Shown piece by piece: positions 1 through 11,693 of a stretch of 64,000 bases of DNA. Position 1 is the first letter of the stretch; the number at the start of each line of letters is the position of its first letter. The stretch is from Dillenia suffruticosa (taxonomy: Eukaryota; Streptophyta; Magnoliopsida; Dilleniales; Dilleniaceae), in assembly GCA_033439265.1 (NCBI GenBank), contig JAVTVX010000031.1:9657501-9721500 (forward strand). Reading direction: 5' to 3'. The notes beneath the pieces were generated by a model that was not told where the DNA came from, did no database searches, and saw only the letters and a list, made by a program, of their open reading frames with translations. Made by a program: the position numbers and the translations under genes.

Positions 1-3000
1 AGTGAAGGGTGAGTATTATGGGGAATACTCAGTGAGTGAGAGGGTATATATAAGTGTGTTCAATGTGTTGGTGAAAAATGAAGTGTCAAAATGATTCAAT
101 AAATCTACACGTCCGCATAATGTATGAAAATAGTGCATAATGAACTATTCATCATAAATTATTTTTTTTCATACATTTCAAATACATATGCATCCATATC
201 AATCGAATCACACAAGTATAGAGAATGCCAAAATCAGTTCTTGGCAAAGGTCGACCACGACCAATAGCAGGCACATCGGGGGTTTTTATATTCAAAGTTA
301 GAAAATGCTCTCTACCCCAATATTGGCGATGGACCTTATCAAGTGCTAGACTAGGGCGTTACCTAGTCCTCCCCCTTTCAAGTTCAACCCAACTAGTACC
401 GTGTCGAGTCCCAATATCATATACGACATTTGAGGATACCTCCTGTAAAAGTGTATCCGGGTACAATGGGTGCCTCTGTAAACACCCTTCGTAGCTACGG
501 CATACCCAACTCATGGGCGTATCTCATAAATCATATCATCATGGCAAACATAAAGACTCTCAGCCGATAACATAATATCATCATAATGTACATGTCATGC
601 CAACATTTATCAAACCATATCAAACATTTCTCAAAATTGATTTCATAAAATCATATGCATATCAATGCAATGACACGTTTTTCATTTCGCAAATCATTTA
701 GATGTATATTCACAATAAAATTATGTTGTGGACACTCTAATGATTCACAAAACATTTCACAAATCCATTTCAAAAATCATAGCACACGATCATAAGTCAT
801 GCTTGCATTAAAAAGTATTTTAAAATATGTTGTTATGCATTGAACATATAATATAATAAATCCCACTCACTGTATACGAGAGGGTACGCCACTCCCGACA
901 CGAATCTCGAGACACACACAAAAACATGCTCCCCTCAATATGATGCATATATAATAATTTAAATGTGATGCAACCATAGTTATAGACAAACCTAGGGTTT
1001 TCAAGTTCTATTCTTGCGCCATTTTAGAGAATTGACCATAAGTTCCTCAACCGGGGTCGAAATTGGGAAATTTTAACTTTTATGGTTGACTCACATAAAA
1101 ACTCACACTTTTCATATTAAATTTATCTCCAAAATCCTGGTGGAAGATTTCTTAAAGTCCACATTTTCAAACCAATCTAAATCTCACTCTCTATTCTATC
1201 CTATTTTAGTACATTTCCCCTATCTCACAATCTATTCATGCAAAGACTCTGCGCTTTGACTATGTTGTAGTCAAGACACAAGGCTACAACTTCTTAGTCG
1301 CGTACTTTGATAGATTCGTAGTGCAAGTCCCTGAAATAGCAACATTTTGCCCACATTATATTTTAAAAGTCTGTTCTAACCAATTTTTAGTACAACCATC
1401 ACAACGTTTAACATATAACTCAAAATTACCTGAACTTGTTACAGTACCTAGAAGACACATAACCTTACATTTTTCATGTTTTGGGTTTCTTCTAGTTATG
1501 CCTAGAAAGGGTCTGAAATTGACCAGCAAAATCTCTGTTTAGTTTTGGTCGAGAAGCAGAATCTTTTCTACACACTTTTAGGAGATTTTGTATAACTCTT
1601 GATTCCCTTGGGAAAAGTGGCTGCCATTGTCATAGAAGGTGGATAAGAGGGAGATCTACAATTTTTCTTCTTTGAGGTTTTGCAAACAAGGGATGGAAGG
1701 GGGTCATGCAATGCTAATGTTTTTATTGTTGGAAAATGGATGACCCTCTGATGAGTTTCAGAAGAATGGCTGTAACGTTTGACACAAGGGTCAGATTGAG
1801 GCGATTCTTATCTCGTTGGAAAGATAAGACATAGATCTACAAATTTTATTGCTAGGGTTAAGGTTGTTTCAGACCAGAAGATACCTCGAATTTGAGAATA
1901 CATTCATGGCAGAAAATAGGGCAGAACAGAGTATTTTCTACAGAACATCTAACTTTGAAAAATTATAATAAATCCAACTCTCTTCAGATTTCAACAAATC
2001 ATATTTCATTTTAAAGGTATGGAAGTCTAATTTTATATGCAGAAGATCTTACTTAATTTACATTTGTGCAGAAGAAAAAAAAAATTATGACAACAAAACT
2101 ACAGCTAGGTCAGACTCCCCTGTTTGCAGCAATTTAAAATCCCTATGTTAAATCCAATCTTTCATCTTCATTTCAACCATCAAACTCACATATACAACTC
2201 ACACATACATATCCTTCACAATTTAGGCCTCAAATACACATACACACATTCACCTTTGTACCCCAAAATTTTGCACACTTTCTTCCTTATTTCAATCAAC
2301 CAACAATACATATATTTATCATATCTGGTACTAAACATTCTGCACACATTTTATAACATGAAAGACAACATTCCAGCACACTTACATATTGTTTTTCATC
2401 CCAAAATCTCAGCCAATACAAGTCTGAATTTTTTGCACAAGTGCCTCTGGTTTCCTTACCTTCAAATATGATTATTCAAGGCTTGAACTAAGCCTTCCAA
2501 AACCAAAAAATTTCTGCACTTCCTCTAGGGTTTCAGCCACTTGTTTTTCACCCCTAATCTAAGTTAAAATCAACACATTAAGTCATCAGCACATGGTTCT
2601 CAAGCTTAAATTAAGTGCAGAATTTCTTTCTCTCCTTTTTCCTTAGTTTTTGGCTGTACTAAGTTTACTAACCTAACTTTTTCCTTTTGGCTTCAAATCA
2701 AGATATGTTATAGCATGGAGTGAGAGGAATTTTCCTTACCTTGAGTGCTTGGTTGAAATCTTGAAGAACTAGAAAATTTTTTTTCCTTCCTTTGAGCTTT
2801 TGACCACCTCTAGATCACTAAGCTAGGCTCCTCCTTTTCTTCCAATTCTTGGATACGTTGGTCTAGGGTTCAAGAGAAGATGATCCATGTAAAAACATTT
2901 AAGGGTTATTTGAAGAAATCACCTTCATCCCACCTTTGAAGCTCATGGTTTTTGGGGACGAAGAAGAGAAGAAGTTTTCTTTACCTCCTTGTTGTTTCTC

Positions 3001-4016
3001 ACTATTTTTTGCCAAGAATGAGAAGGGTTAGGGTTTTCTAGATTATTTACTTAATCTCTCACCCAATCTTGGCCATCCATTTTTCAACAAATGATCTTAA
3101 CCCTTGGTTTTTTACAAATTAACACTTAAATAGTCTCACTCTCTCTCTCTTTCTCTCCCTTCTCCCTCTCTCACGTTTTCCCTCTCTCTCTCTCTTCCTC
3201 TCCTATTCCTTTACTTAATTAGTGAATAGCTTTCTTATTTCTTTTTTTTTGTGTGTAGGACCCACCTCAAGCTTTATTTATTTGCTTTGTTTCCCAGCCA
3301 ATCATGTATTGCCACTTGTCAAGACCACTCAAAATCCAATAAAGTAAATTCACATACTTCAAGAGCATTAATTGCTTGTCCTTTATGCCTATCCATTTGT
3401 TAACACGCGATTCGAGGTCGGTCAAAGTTACTATTCACCTCAAAAATCTAAAATCACACACGGTACCTAGGTTTTTGTGCTGAGTCCAATGCCGTTGGTT
3501 TTGCATTAATCTGAGGTCATTTGATCGCCCAAATGTCCTTCGGAGTGAACGAAATTCTCGATCAGTCAATATTTAACCTCGACCTCGAAATGCATGAAAT
3601 CTCACTACCGACTCCGTTTTACGTGTAGATTTAAAAAATATAGGTCTTAGGTGGAAACGAGACCGTTTGCTCGGACAAATTTCAATTTTGCCAAAAATTA
3701 GGGTTTCTCGGACGAAAATTTTAGAGTATCGAGCATTTTTGCGCTATGACTTAAATTTTACTTTTGCTCCTGACTCTTCACTTTTAAAGTGAATTTAGCA
3801 TGTATATATCTCACGGCATCAAATTTGCACGTGTGGTTTTCATTTTGGCTTAGTAACAAAGATTTTTGCTCCTGGTGATTTAACCGTATAATTTTTTCAA
3901 GTGATTTTCAAAACGGAAAAATTTCTTAGTGAATTTTGGGCCATGAAAACATAATTAATATCATATACATATCGAGGAGAGTACAATATGAAAGATACTG
4001 AAATGTCGGTGTTACA
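1..4016 (+). mobile_element. Long LTR-like repeat, copy A (5' end outside window)
   Basis: This non-coding repeat ends in GTCGGTGTTACA at 4016. It shares ordered blocks with the copies at 33779-36938, 43044-45925 (inverted) and 52315-56001. The blocks are a GGTGAGTA...CTCAGTGAGTGAGAGGG segment near the start, a segment at about 225-500 with CTCTACCCC and GGCGATGG, a CTCACTC...GAGAGGG segment near 870, and a CT-rich tract near 3140-3190. The complete copy at 33779 has TG...CA ends and a 5-bp duplication, so I read the family as long LTRs of an LTR retrotransposon. A Ty3/gypsy chromovirus of the Tekay/Del kind would fit the LTR length and the ends, but no internal domain is present to prove it. 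The small reading frames inside it are not conserved between copies and look like chance. Confidence 0.75.
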
Positions 4017-5540
4017 TTACAATATCTATATCTCTCCCTTGCTCCTAGCTCTCGGTCAACATGAGTTCACCAAGTTAGCCTCCTTCTTTTGACTCCAAAA
4101 CAAAGTATATTATATTAGGATTTGAGAGAGATGAATCTACACAAAAATTACAAAGTGGTATTTGAAGAAACCAAACCTTTCTTCAATGGAGTTGGTCTCG
4201 GCCTCTTCTTGTTCTTCTCTATGCAAGACTCCTCCTTTTGCTTCAATTTTTGGATATGTTATAATTGGAATTGTAAGGAAGTGATTAATGTAAAAATATT
4301 GGGGTGGTGTTGTAGAAAATTTTTTAGTCTCCCTACCTTAAAGCTTACGGCCATAGAGAGAAAAAGGAAGAACTTTTGCTTCTTTGGCTTTGAACCTCTC
4401 AAGAACTTTGAAGAAAAAGCTAAGTGTTTAGCTTTGTTATATTTTGTCCCAAATAATCCTAGTCCTTAAATATTCTCAAGATAAATTCTAAACCGTAGGA
4501 TTATTTGATCACAAACAAGTTATCCTCTCTCTCTCTCACGGTTTTGAACTTTCTTACACAACAAGCTCACTTTCACTCACTACAACTTAACTCATTCATT
4601 AATTGCATGTCTCCTACCAACCAAGATCCAATGGCTCAAAATTTTAATCCAATTCTAAGTTAAATCCTCACCATTGGTATACTTTCAAGAAAACCCATAC
4701 ATTTCACTCAATGAATAGCATCTTGTCTCCCACTAACTCAATTTAATGGCCCAAATAAATTCATCTAACTTCAACTCAATTTCCACCCTTGGATTAACTC
4801 TTCAAAGTCCAAAAAATCTTTTCTCTCCTCACACATATCCGGCCATCTCACCAACCCATTTTCCACACTCTTGCTTGGTCATGGCTTTGGGTAAGGATTA
4901 TGTTCCTTTGCTTCAAGTTTCAACCATTGATCATCGTAAAGTTTATTTATCACCATTAGATCATTTTGTGCCAACCCAAAAATCATTTGCTCACTTCATT
5001 TATCCAATGGTTAATATTCTAGTCACAAACCAAATCAAAGGTCCTAATTATCCACTCATACCATAACTTCATTAATTGTTTATGTCTTTTATGTGCTTAT
5101 TAATTTCAAATGAATCCTTTGACTTATAAAAATTACATTTTGACTCCAAAAATTTTTAAATTTTCAAGTTAGACCCAAAACCTAGTATTAGACCTAATTT
5201 AATTTATCCCGCATCAAAATGTGGTCGTTTAGCCTTTCCGAGACACATTCGACTCGGCTGGAGTTTTACCGGTGATTTTTTAGAAAATTTGTGATTTAAC
5301 CCTACGAAATAAGATCTACACAAATTTGAGATTCCTATACACTCTAGAGTCATCCTCATTATTATTGGACTATCAGTGGTCATTTTTGAAATTTTGAATA
5401 TTCGACGATTGATTTGAAATTTTCGGGAGTGGTTTTAACGGAAAAATTTATTTGTTGATTTTCTACATAGAATATGAGTAATAACATATATAAAACGAAG
5501 AGAAATACAATAGTGAGCACACCGAGGTGTCGGTGTTACA
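4017..5540 (+). mobile_element. Long LTR-like repeat, copy B (3' part only)
   Basis: This stretch repeats the 3' third of the long LTR family. It ends CACCGAGGTGTCGGTGTTACA at 5540, exactly where copia gag coding sequence resumes. The segment near 4230-4330 (TTTTTGGATATGTTAT...) matches copy E near 55085-55160, and the GTGGTCGTTTAGCCTTTCC block at 5221 recurs at 55802. It directly follows the end of copy A, so A either inserted into B or recombined with it. The 5' part of B is not in the window. No coding potential is convincing. Confidence 0.7.
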
Positions 5541-6703
5541 ACTGAAATGCTTGCCTACGTCATGGGAGCCCAAAGTCACTACAGTAGAAGAGTCTAAGAC
5601 CTTGAAACATTAAGCATGGACTAGTTAATAGGATCTTTGATTATACATGAGATGAAGCTGAATGTAAAAGGTCCAAGAAGGAGGACAGAGGAAAGAATAT
5701 GGCACTCAATTTGGACAGTAAAGAAAGTACTTCTGGGGATGATGAAGAATATGATGAGGAGGATATGGTTTTGCTAACCCAAAAGTTCAAGAGATTTATA
5801 ATGAGAAGAAGGAGAAACAAAAGTAAACCTGGCTTCAGAAAGTCAGAAAAGAAAAATGAGATCCGATGCTACGAATACAAAACGTTGGACATATAAAAGT
5901 AGAATGCCCTCAACTCAAAAAGGTTACGAAGAAGGAAAAGAAAGGAAAGAGAAAGGCCTTAGCTGCTTGGAGTGAAAAAGATAACAGCTCAATTGATGAG
6001 GAGCTAAACCAGAACAAGCCAACCTGTGTTTCATGATACTGGAAGAATCATAGAAAGATGAATTAAGCTCCCATTATTACTCTGACTCTTTAAACTCTTC
6101 AGATTCTGAAAGTGAATTATCTATACATGAATTGCTTGAAGCACTTTTAGAAGCCTTTAGAGATCTCAGGAAGATAACTAGGAAAAATACATCTCTAGGG
6201 AAAACATATATTGAATTGGAATAAAAAAGAATAGATTAGTTTCAAACAATCATAAATTAAAAGAAAAAATGACATGTTGAGAGAAAACGAGGATGAATTG
6301 CATGCTAAGATTGAATCTGAATCAAAAAGGGCTAAAGAACTATAATTTGAATTAGAAAATCTAAGAAGCATGCCTTTTACTACAAAAAAAAGAAAAAAAG
6401 AAAGTCCTGAACTATAACAATACAAGGGGAACTTAAAGAAGAGACAAAAAAATTAGAGACTTGGCTCCCTACTACATAAGTTTGTGCAAGGGCAAGAAAA
6501 ACTAAATTTAATGCTATGTGTCCAAAGGGCAGTCTATGACAAAGTTGACCTAAGATATGACCCATCAAAAACTCAAAAGAAATTCTACAACTTCTTTGTG
6601 CCTAGCTTAGGAGCCAATAAATCCAAAATTATATGCCATGCATGTATGAAAAGGAGACACAAAGCGGAACACTGCAAATATAAGAAGACAAATGTAAGCA
6701 AAA
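5541..6703 (+). pseudogene. CopA gag, 5' part (SIRE-like Ty1/copia), broken
   Basis: Three-frame reading gives a gag polyprotein close to that of CopC at 27600-28690. Shared features are the sequence around SLIIHEMKLN, an acidic stretch, a TQKFKRFIMRRRR-like basic patch (in the frame starting at 5699), a degraded first zinc knuckle near 5865, and a coiled-coil-like charged region at 6080-6400. A perfect CX2CX4HX4C knuckle (CHACMKRRHKAEHC) is encoded at about 6633-6680. Stops and frame changes are frequent, so no Gag can be made. The left end is cut by the long LTR copy B and the right end by the LTR element at 6709. Gag of such elements normally forms the cytoplasmic virus-like particle and packages the RNA. 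Confidence 0.8.
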
Positions 6704-6708
6704 ATAAA

Positions 6709-8058
6709 TGATAACAATAATTTTATACACTTGAATTATATTATTTCACCCTTTATTTATGAATTTTAAGACTATCATAAACCTTTTTTTTATGATATTA
6801 TATTGATTAAATTCGTAAGTATTGATTTAAGGAATATTTGGTCTATTTTAGGAAATTTGGATTGGACTAGCAGTTGTAAATATTTTGAGTTTATCTCTAC
6901 TTTGATATCTGATTGAGCTGATTTTTGTTGTGTTGCAAACTAGACTTCAAGGCCTATATATTGTGAAGAGTCTGGAGGTTAATTCTGACTAGAACATATA
7001 CAAAAATTAGATAAAAATTACTGTAGTGCTGAAAGGCAATTCCCTGTTGAAGGAGGAAAGTAATTGAACATATCTAATGAGTAATTTTAGAATCAAGTTG
7101 TTGATTATTTCAAGAGTTTTCAAAATCAAGGATAAAGAGGAAGTTTTCCAATCTTACGAAAGGAATAGATTTTTATCTCACAAAAAATCAAGTTTCCAAA
7201 TCAAAGAAAAAAACTTAAGTTTCCTAAAATCTCACGACTCCTTGTTGATTTAGGGTTTGAGTCCTATAAATAGGAGACATCCTAGGGTGGAAACACACAC
7301 CTTCAAACGATGTGAACCCCGGTATATATCTTCAGAGGACGTGATTTTGCATCCTTTTCTTTGTAAAAAATGGTTCTAATATTTTCCATTCTTTTCTCTT
7401 TTTTTCTTTAGAATGTCTAGCTAATTATTTTTATTTCTAGGACTCAACAAGTTGTTGTGTGATGAGATTTTATTATTGATCGTAATGCTTCAAAATGTTT
7501 AAACTCATATTTTGTATGATTTAAGATTGATTGCATACATGACAATATAATTGCATACTATTGTCTAAAACAATAAAATCCACATGAAATTATGATATTG
7601 ACCGAAAATTAATTTTGTTTGTGGGAATTTAAGGTAAACCCTAGATTACAGATTTGCATAGAAATTAATGCAATTTGAATTGCTCAAAATTGTATGACCA
7701 TTGAGTTTTGATTAATTGTGTTAAACATTTCATCGCATGACTATTAAGTGAATTCTAAGGAAATCTACCGTCATCTACAGTAATTCATTAGTCAATAAAT
7801 TTGGGGGTTTGAAAATATTCGGCTATGTGAAAGATTGAAAATATATGAAGTTGATATTTTAGGGTTTTTTATCCATTGATTCTAATTATATATATATATA
7901 TTTTCATAATTGTACTCCGGCTTATCTAGTTTAAATAGGCTAATTCATAGTTTGTGCTACAAAATATTCTTGTGGGATTGATACTTATTCTTATCATTAT
8001 ACACAACATTTGACTGGGGTATACTTATTCAAATTCGTGATGGAGGTTAAATCTTGCA
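6709..8058 (+). repeat. 5' LTR of the element at 6709-9634
   Basis: The LTR runs from TGATAACAATAATTT to ATCTTGCA. It carries a TATA box (TATAAATA) at 7265-7272 in a CCTATAAATAGGAG context, a plausible promoter core, and a (TA)n run near 7890. It matches 8286-9634 over its whole length with many substitutions and small indels, which suggests an old insertion. Confidence 0.85.
7265..7272 (+). promoter_or_regulatory. TATA box in 5' LTR (TATAAATA)
   Basis: TATAAATA lies in the second half of the LTR. In the partner LTR the same place (about 8850) reads AATAAACA, so the box has decayed there. Confidence 0.55.
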
Positions 8059-8285
8059 TTGTTCTTGATTTTAAAAAGATTGTTGAGGATAAAATAGTTG
8101 CTTTAGTGCTAAATGCTAAAAATTTTGGTTGTCTTAATTGCAAATCTAGTTTAAACTTGTCATAGGGATGGTTAGGATCATGGAAAAGTTGAATTGGTTT
8201 TGGAAATAAAAAAGAAAAAGAAAAAAATATTGTTTTGCTATATCTCTTGTTTGAGGACAAACAAGTATTCAAGTGTATGGAAATT

Positions 8286-9634
8286 TGATAGTAATAATTT
8301 CAAACATTTGAATTATATTATTTTAACATTTATCTATGAATTCTAAGACTGTTTTAAATCTTATAAATCTTATTTTGTGATATTATACTGACTAAATATG
8401 TGGGCATTAATTTAGGGAATATTTGGCTTATATAAGGAAATTTACATTGAACAGGTAGTTATAAGTATTTTGGGCTTATCTCTCTACTTGATGTTTGATT
8501 GATCTGATTTTTGTTGCATTGGATACTAAACTTCAAGGTTTACAAATCTTATGAAGAGTTCAAAGGTTAGTTAAGGCCAGAACATATACAAAAAATGGTA
8601 AAATTTGTGGTAGTGCTAAAAATCAATTCCATGTTAAAGGAGGAAACTAATTGAACATATCTAATTAGTGATTTTCGGAATCAAGTTGTTGATAGCTCTA
8701 GGAGTTTTCAAAATCAATGATAAAGAGAAAGTTTTTAAATCTTGGGAAAGCAAGAGACTTTTATTATCATAACAAATGCAAGTTTCCAAATCAAAGAAAA
8801 AAACATATTTTCTAAAAGCTCATGACTCCTTGTTGATTTAAGCTTTTAGTCCAATAAACAAGAGGCATCCTAGGGCCGAAAGCACATACCTTCAGAGGAA
8901 GTGATTTCCATATTCTTTTTGTGCAAAAGGGTTGTAATATTTTCTTTTCTTTTCTCGTTTTTCTTTAGAATGTCTAGCTAATTATTTTTATTTCTAGGAC
9001 TTAATGGATTCTGTTTTTAATTAATTACATGAACTAAATTTATTTCTTTCCTTAATTTTTAATGGCATGATTATTGTGTGACGAGATTTTATTATTGATC
9101 GTAATGCTTTAAAACATTTATCCTTACATTTTGTATGATTTTAGATTGATTGTATGCATGACTAATATAATTGCATGATATTAGTCCCAAAAAATAAAAA
9201 CCACATGAAATTATGATATCGACCAAAAATTAATTTTGTGTGTGAGAATTAAGGGTAAACCTTAGATTACAGATTTCTATAGAAATTAATGCAATTCAAA
9301 TTAATTAAAATTGCATGACATTAGATGAAATCTAATTTTAGGGAATTGGCCATCATCTACAATAAATTATTAATCAACAAACTTGGAGGATTTAAAAAGA
9401 TTCAGCTATGTGAAAATTGAAAATAGATGAACTTGATGTTCTAGAGTCTTTTATCCATTGATTTTAATTCTTTAACATCTTCATAACTAGGTTTGGATTG
9501 TCTAACTGAAATAAGTTAATTCATATTTGGTATTAAAAATTATTCTCATGGGAATGATATTTGCTTTCATCATTATACACAACATTCAACTAAGGTGTAT
9601 TTATCCTATTTCGTGGTATTAAAATCCCATATCA
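8286..9634 (+). repeat. 3' LTR of the element at 6709-9634
   Basis: This is the direct repeat partner of 6709-8058. It starts TGATAGTAATAATTT and ends CCCATATCA, followed at once by the target duplicate ATAAA. Confidence 0.85.
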
Positions 9635-9639
9635 ATAAA

Positions 9640-10081
9640 GAGCAAATGAATAATCTTAAATGCTCGCATTGTCACTGAACAGGCCATACAAATGATGCAT
9701 ACTAGATTAGTAATATTGTATTTTGTAAAATAACAAAATAATGGGTGTCTAAAGTCGTTAGGAACAATGCTATGACTAATCAATCTTGACCCAAAAAGAT
9801 TTGGGCATCAAAGGGCTAAATTTTCCTTTTAATAGACTTACTTGAAGGCTAAAGGATCTAGGAACACATGGTTTGTGGATAGTGGCTACTCCCAGCACAT
9901 GGCTAGAGATGCCACCAAATTCAGCTGCCTAAAGGAGAAAAATGGAGGCAAAGTTGTCTTTGGAGAGAACTCAAAAGAATTTGCTTTGGCAGCATAGATA
10001 CCCATCCAACTCTTATTCAGCATGTTTTATTAGTTAAAGGATTGAAGCATAATCTTCTTAATTTTTTTGAACTTTGTGATA
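9640..10081 (+). pseudogene. CopA gag C-terminus and protease, continued
   Basis: After the ATAAA duplicate the copia frame resumes. It has a decayed zinc knuckle (CSHCH...GHTNDAY, about 9661-9700) followed near 9870-9970 by the aspartic protease signature in the form TWFVDSGYSQHMARD. That corresponds to the copia protease active-site Asp-Ser-Gly. A GLKHNLLNFFELCDK stretch, typical of the protease-to-pre-integrase linker, then runs into the CopB insertion at 10087. Several stops interrupt the frame. The protein continues at 18053 on the far side of CopB. Confidence 0.8.
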
Positions 10082-10086
10082 AACGT

Positions 10087-11634
10087 TGTTGGAAATTGTT
10101 GTGTTGTCTCTTTAGTTTTGATGATAACAAAATCTCTCATAGTATTCTAATAATTTTATTTAGTGTGCAGAGTTTATATTTACTGTAAAGATTTTATTAA
10201 AGAAAAGTTATAGAACCTGCCATAGAACTAGTTATGGAAGCAAGTCTTATTTAGGCCATGGAAGCAAGGCTTATTTAGGCCATGGAAGCAAGATTTTTTT
10301 ATTTTTATTGAAGACCCAGCCAACAAGGTAAGTATAGTTTGGGTACAACACTTAACCCAAAATTGAGGCTAGATAAGATAATTCTCCTTATAAATAGAGG
10401 AGACTTTACATTCCAAATTCTTCATACTTAGAATTTTTCTAAGTATAACAACAGTGATCATTTGACCATATTTGAACCTTCATATCTTCCTATATACTGA
10501 AATACTTTCAATACCGAAAATTATGTTTCAAAGAGGATATATGAAACTTCAAATTCAAGTAATTACATACAATTATCTTATTGGAATGGTGGAGAAAATT
10601 CAGCTAAAAATTGCTTGGTCACTCATTTTATATAGCAGAAATTCTAGACAGATTATGATTTTCAGTAGATATTTGAATCTCGATATCTTTATCACAAGTT
10701 AGGAACTTGTGAGTTTATCTATTTAACATTATATTACTACAGTTGGACTATAGATATGTGTTGTTATAGCACAATTTTATCAAAATTTTGATGGAGAAAT
10801 AAATGGGTGAAGTTAGCAAATTATGCTGAAATGCTCTAAACTGGAACTGAACTTCTGGACTGATTTCAAATTTTTTGGAGGAGCTATCATATAGATATAA
10901 TCCAATCAGCTTTTGAATATGTTGGAGAGATGTTTGAGCTTCAAACAAAAAATATTTACTACTGGTAAACATTATTATTCAAGGAAGATTTGGAGCCTAT
11001 TTTTCAGGGTGGTTGGTGGAGTTGTTGCCGGTAACTCTGGAGAGTTTTTACTACAAGGATTTTGAATTTTAAATGGGCAGATTTTTCAGCAATATATGAG
11101 TTTCGAAATTCAAGAGAGCAGAGAGCAGAGAGCAGAGAGCATTGAACAACAAACTTTCACACAAAAAAAAGAGCAATACAATTCCTGAATTCTGAGAAAC
11201 AAAATTCTGTATTCTGAAAGAAGATGCTGTTGCTGCATTTATGATTTTCTACCTCTATATCCATTTGTTCAAGTATTGTTTGAGTTGTAAAAGAGTATTG
11301 TGTGAGTGAGTCATTGTAAGAGTTATCTTTCATTGTTGGATGAAAGAATTTTCATGGTATGAAAATCAGAAGTCAAAAAGTGGAGTATATGTTGTTGATT
11401 CGATCATATTGGAAACTACCTAGTAGCTAGACCTTGACTTGGTTGGCTAGAAGAGTGGACGTAGGCACAAAGCCGAACCACTATAAAAACAGATTTGTCT
11501 CCTTACTCTTATCTCTTTCATTGCATTAGATTGACCATATGTTTAATTATTGAATCTAGGTGGAGTTAGATTTTTGAAAATTCAATTTAGGACAACCAAT
11601 TCAACCCCCTTCTTGGTTGTCTTTGGGACCAATA
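10087..11634 (+). repeat. CopB 5' LTR (1548 bp)
   Basis: It starts TGTTGGAAATTG and ends GGGACCAATA (the CA end is mutated). A TATA box TTATAAATAG lies at 10388-10398. A 27-bp unit around TTTAGGCCATGGAAGCAAG is repeated at 10233-10295. The segment at about 10464-11226 is absent from the 3' LTR. Confidence 0.88.
10388..10398 (+). promoter_or_regulatory. TATA box of CopB LTR
   Basis: TTATAAATAG is followed by AGGAGAC. The same box is kept in the 3' LTR near 17555 (TTATAAATAGATGAG). Confidence 0.6.
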
Positions 11635-11636
11635 AT

Positions 11637-11648
11637 TGGTATCAGAGC
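11637..11648 (+). other. CopB primer-binding site (initiator tRNA-Met)
   Basis: TGGTATCAGAGC lies two bases after the 5' LTR. It is complementary to the 3' end of plant initiator tRNA-Met, the usual minus-strand primer of Ty1/copia elements. Confidence 0.85.
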
Positions 11649-11693
11649 AAGTTCTCTACTCCATTAAAGAGACCTCTTTAGAGTGTTTAATCT

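Larger units (their letters stand above)
6709..9634 (+). mobile_element. LTR retrotransposon, internally deleted, inserted in CopA gag
   Basis: Two direct repeats of about 1.35 kb (6709-8058 and 8286-9634) start TGATA and end in CA. They flank only 227 bp of internal sequence. The 5-bp target duplication ATAAA is present at 6704-6708 and 9635-9639, and CopA gag continues in register on the other side. The internal remnant ends with an A/G-rich stretch and a GAGGACAAACAAG...GGAAATT segment before TGATAG, the style seen upstream of the 3' LTR in some plant Ty3/gypsy elements (Tat/Athila-like). The lineage is inferred. No gag or pol sequence remains and no initiator-Met primer site is visible. 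Confidence 0.88.

Noticed and set aside
2124-5066. Frames of 105-115 codons in long LTR copies A and B (2124, 4122, 4746)
   Set aside because: The corresponding positions in copy E are not open in the same frame, and the sequences are AT-rich and without domains.
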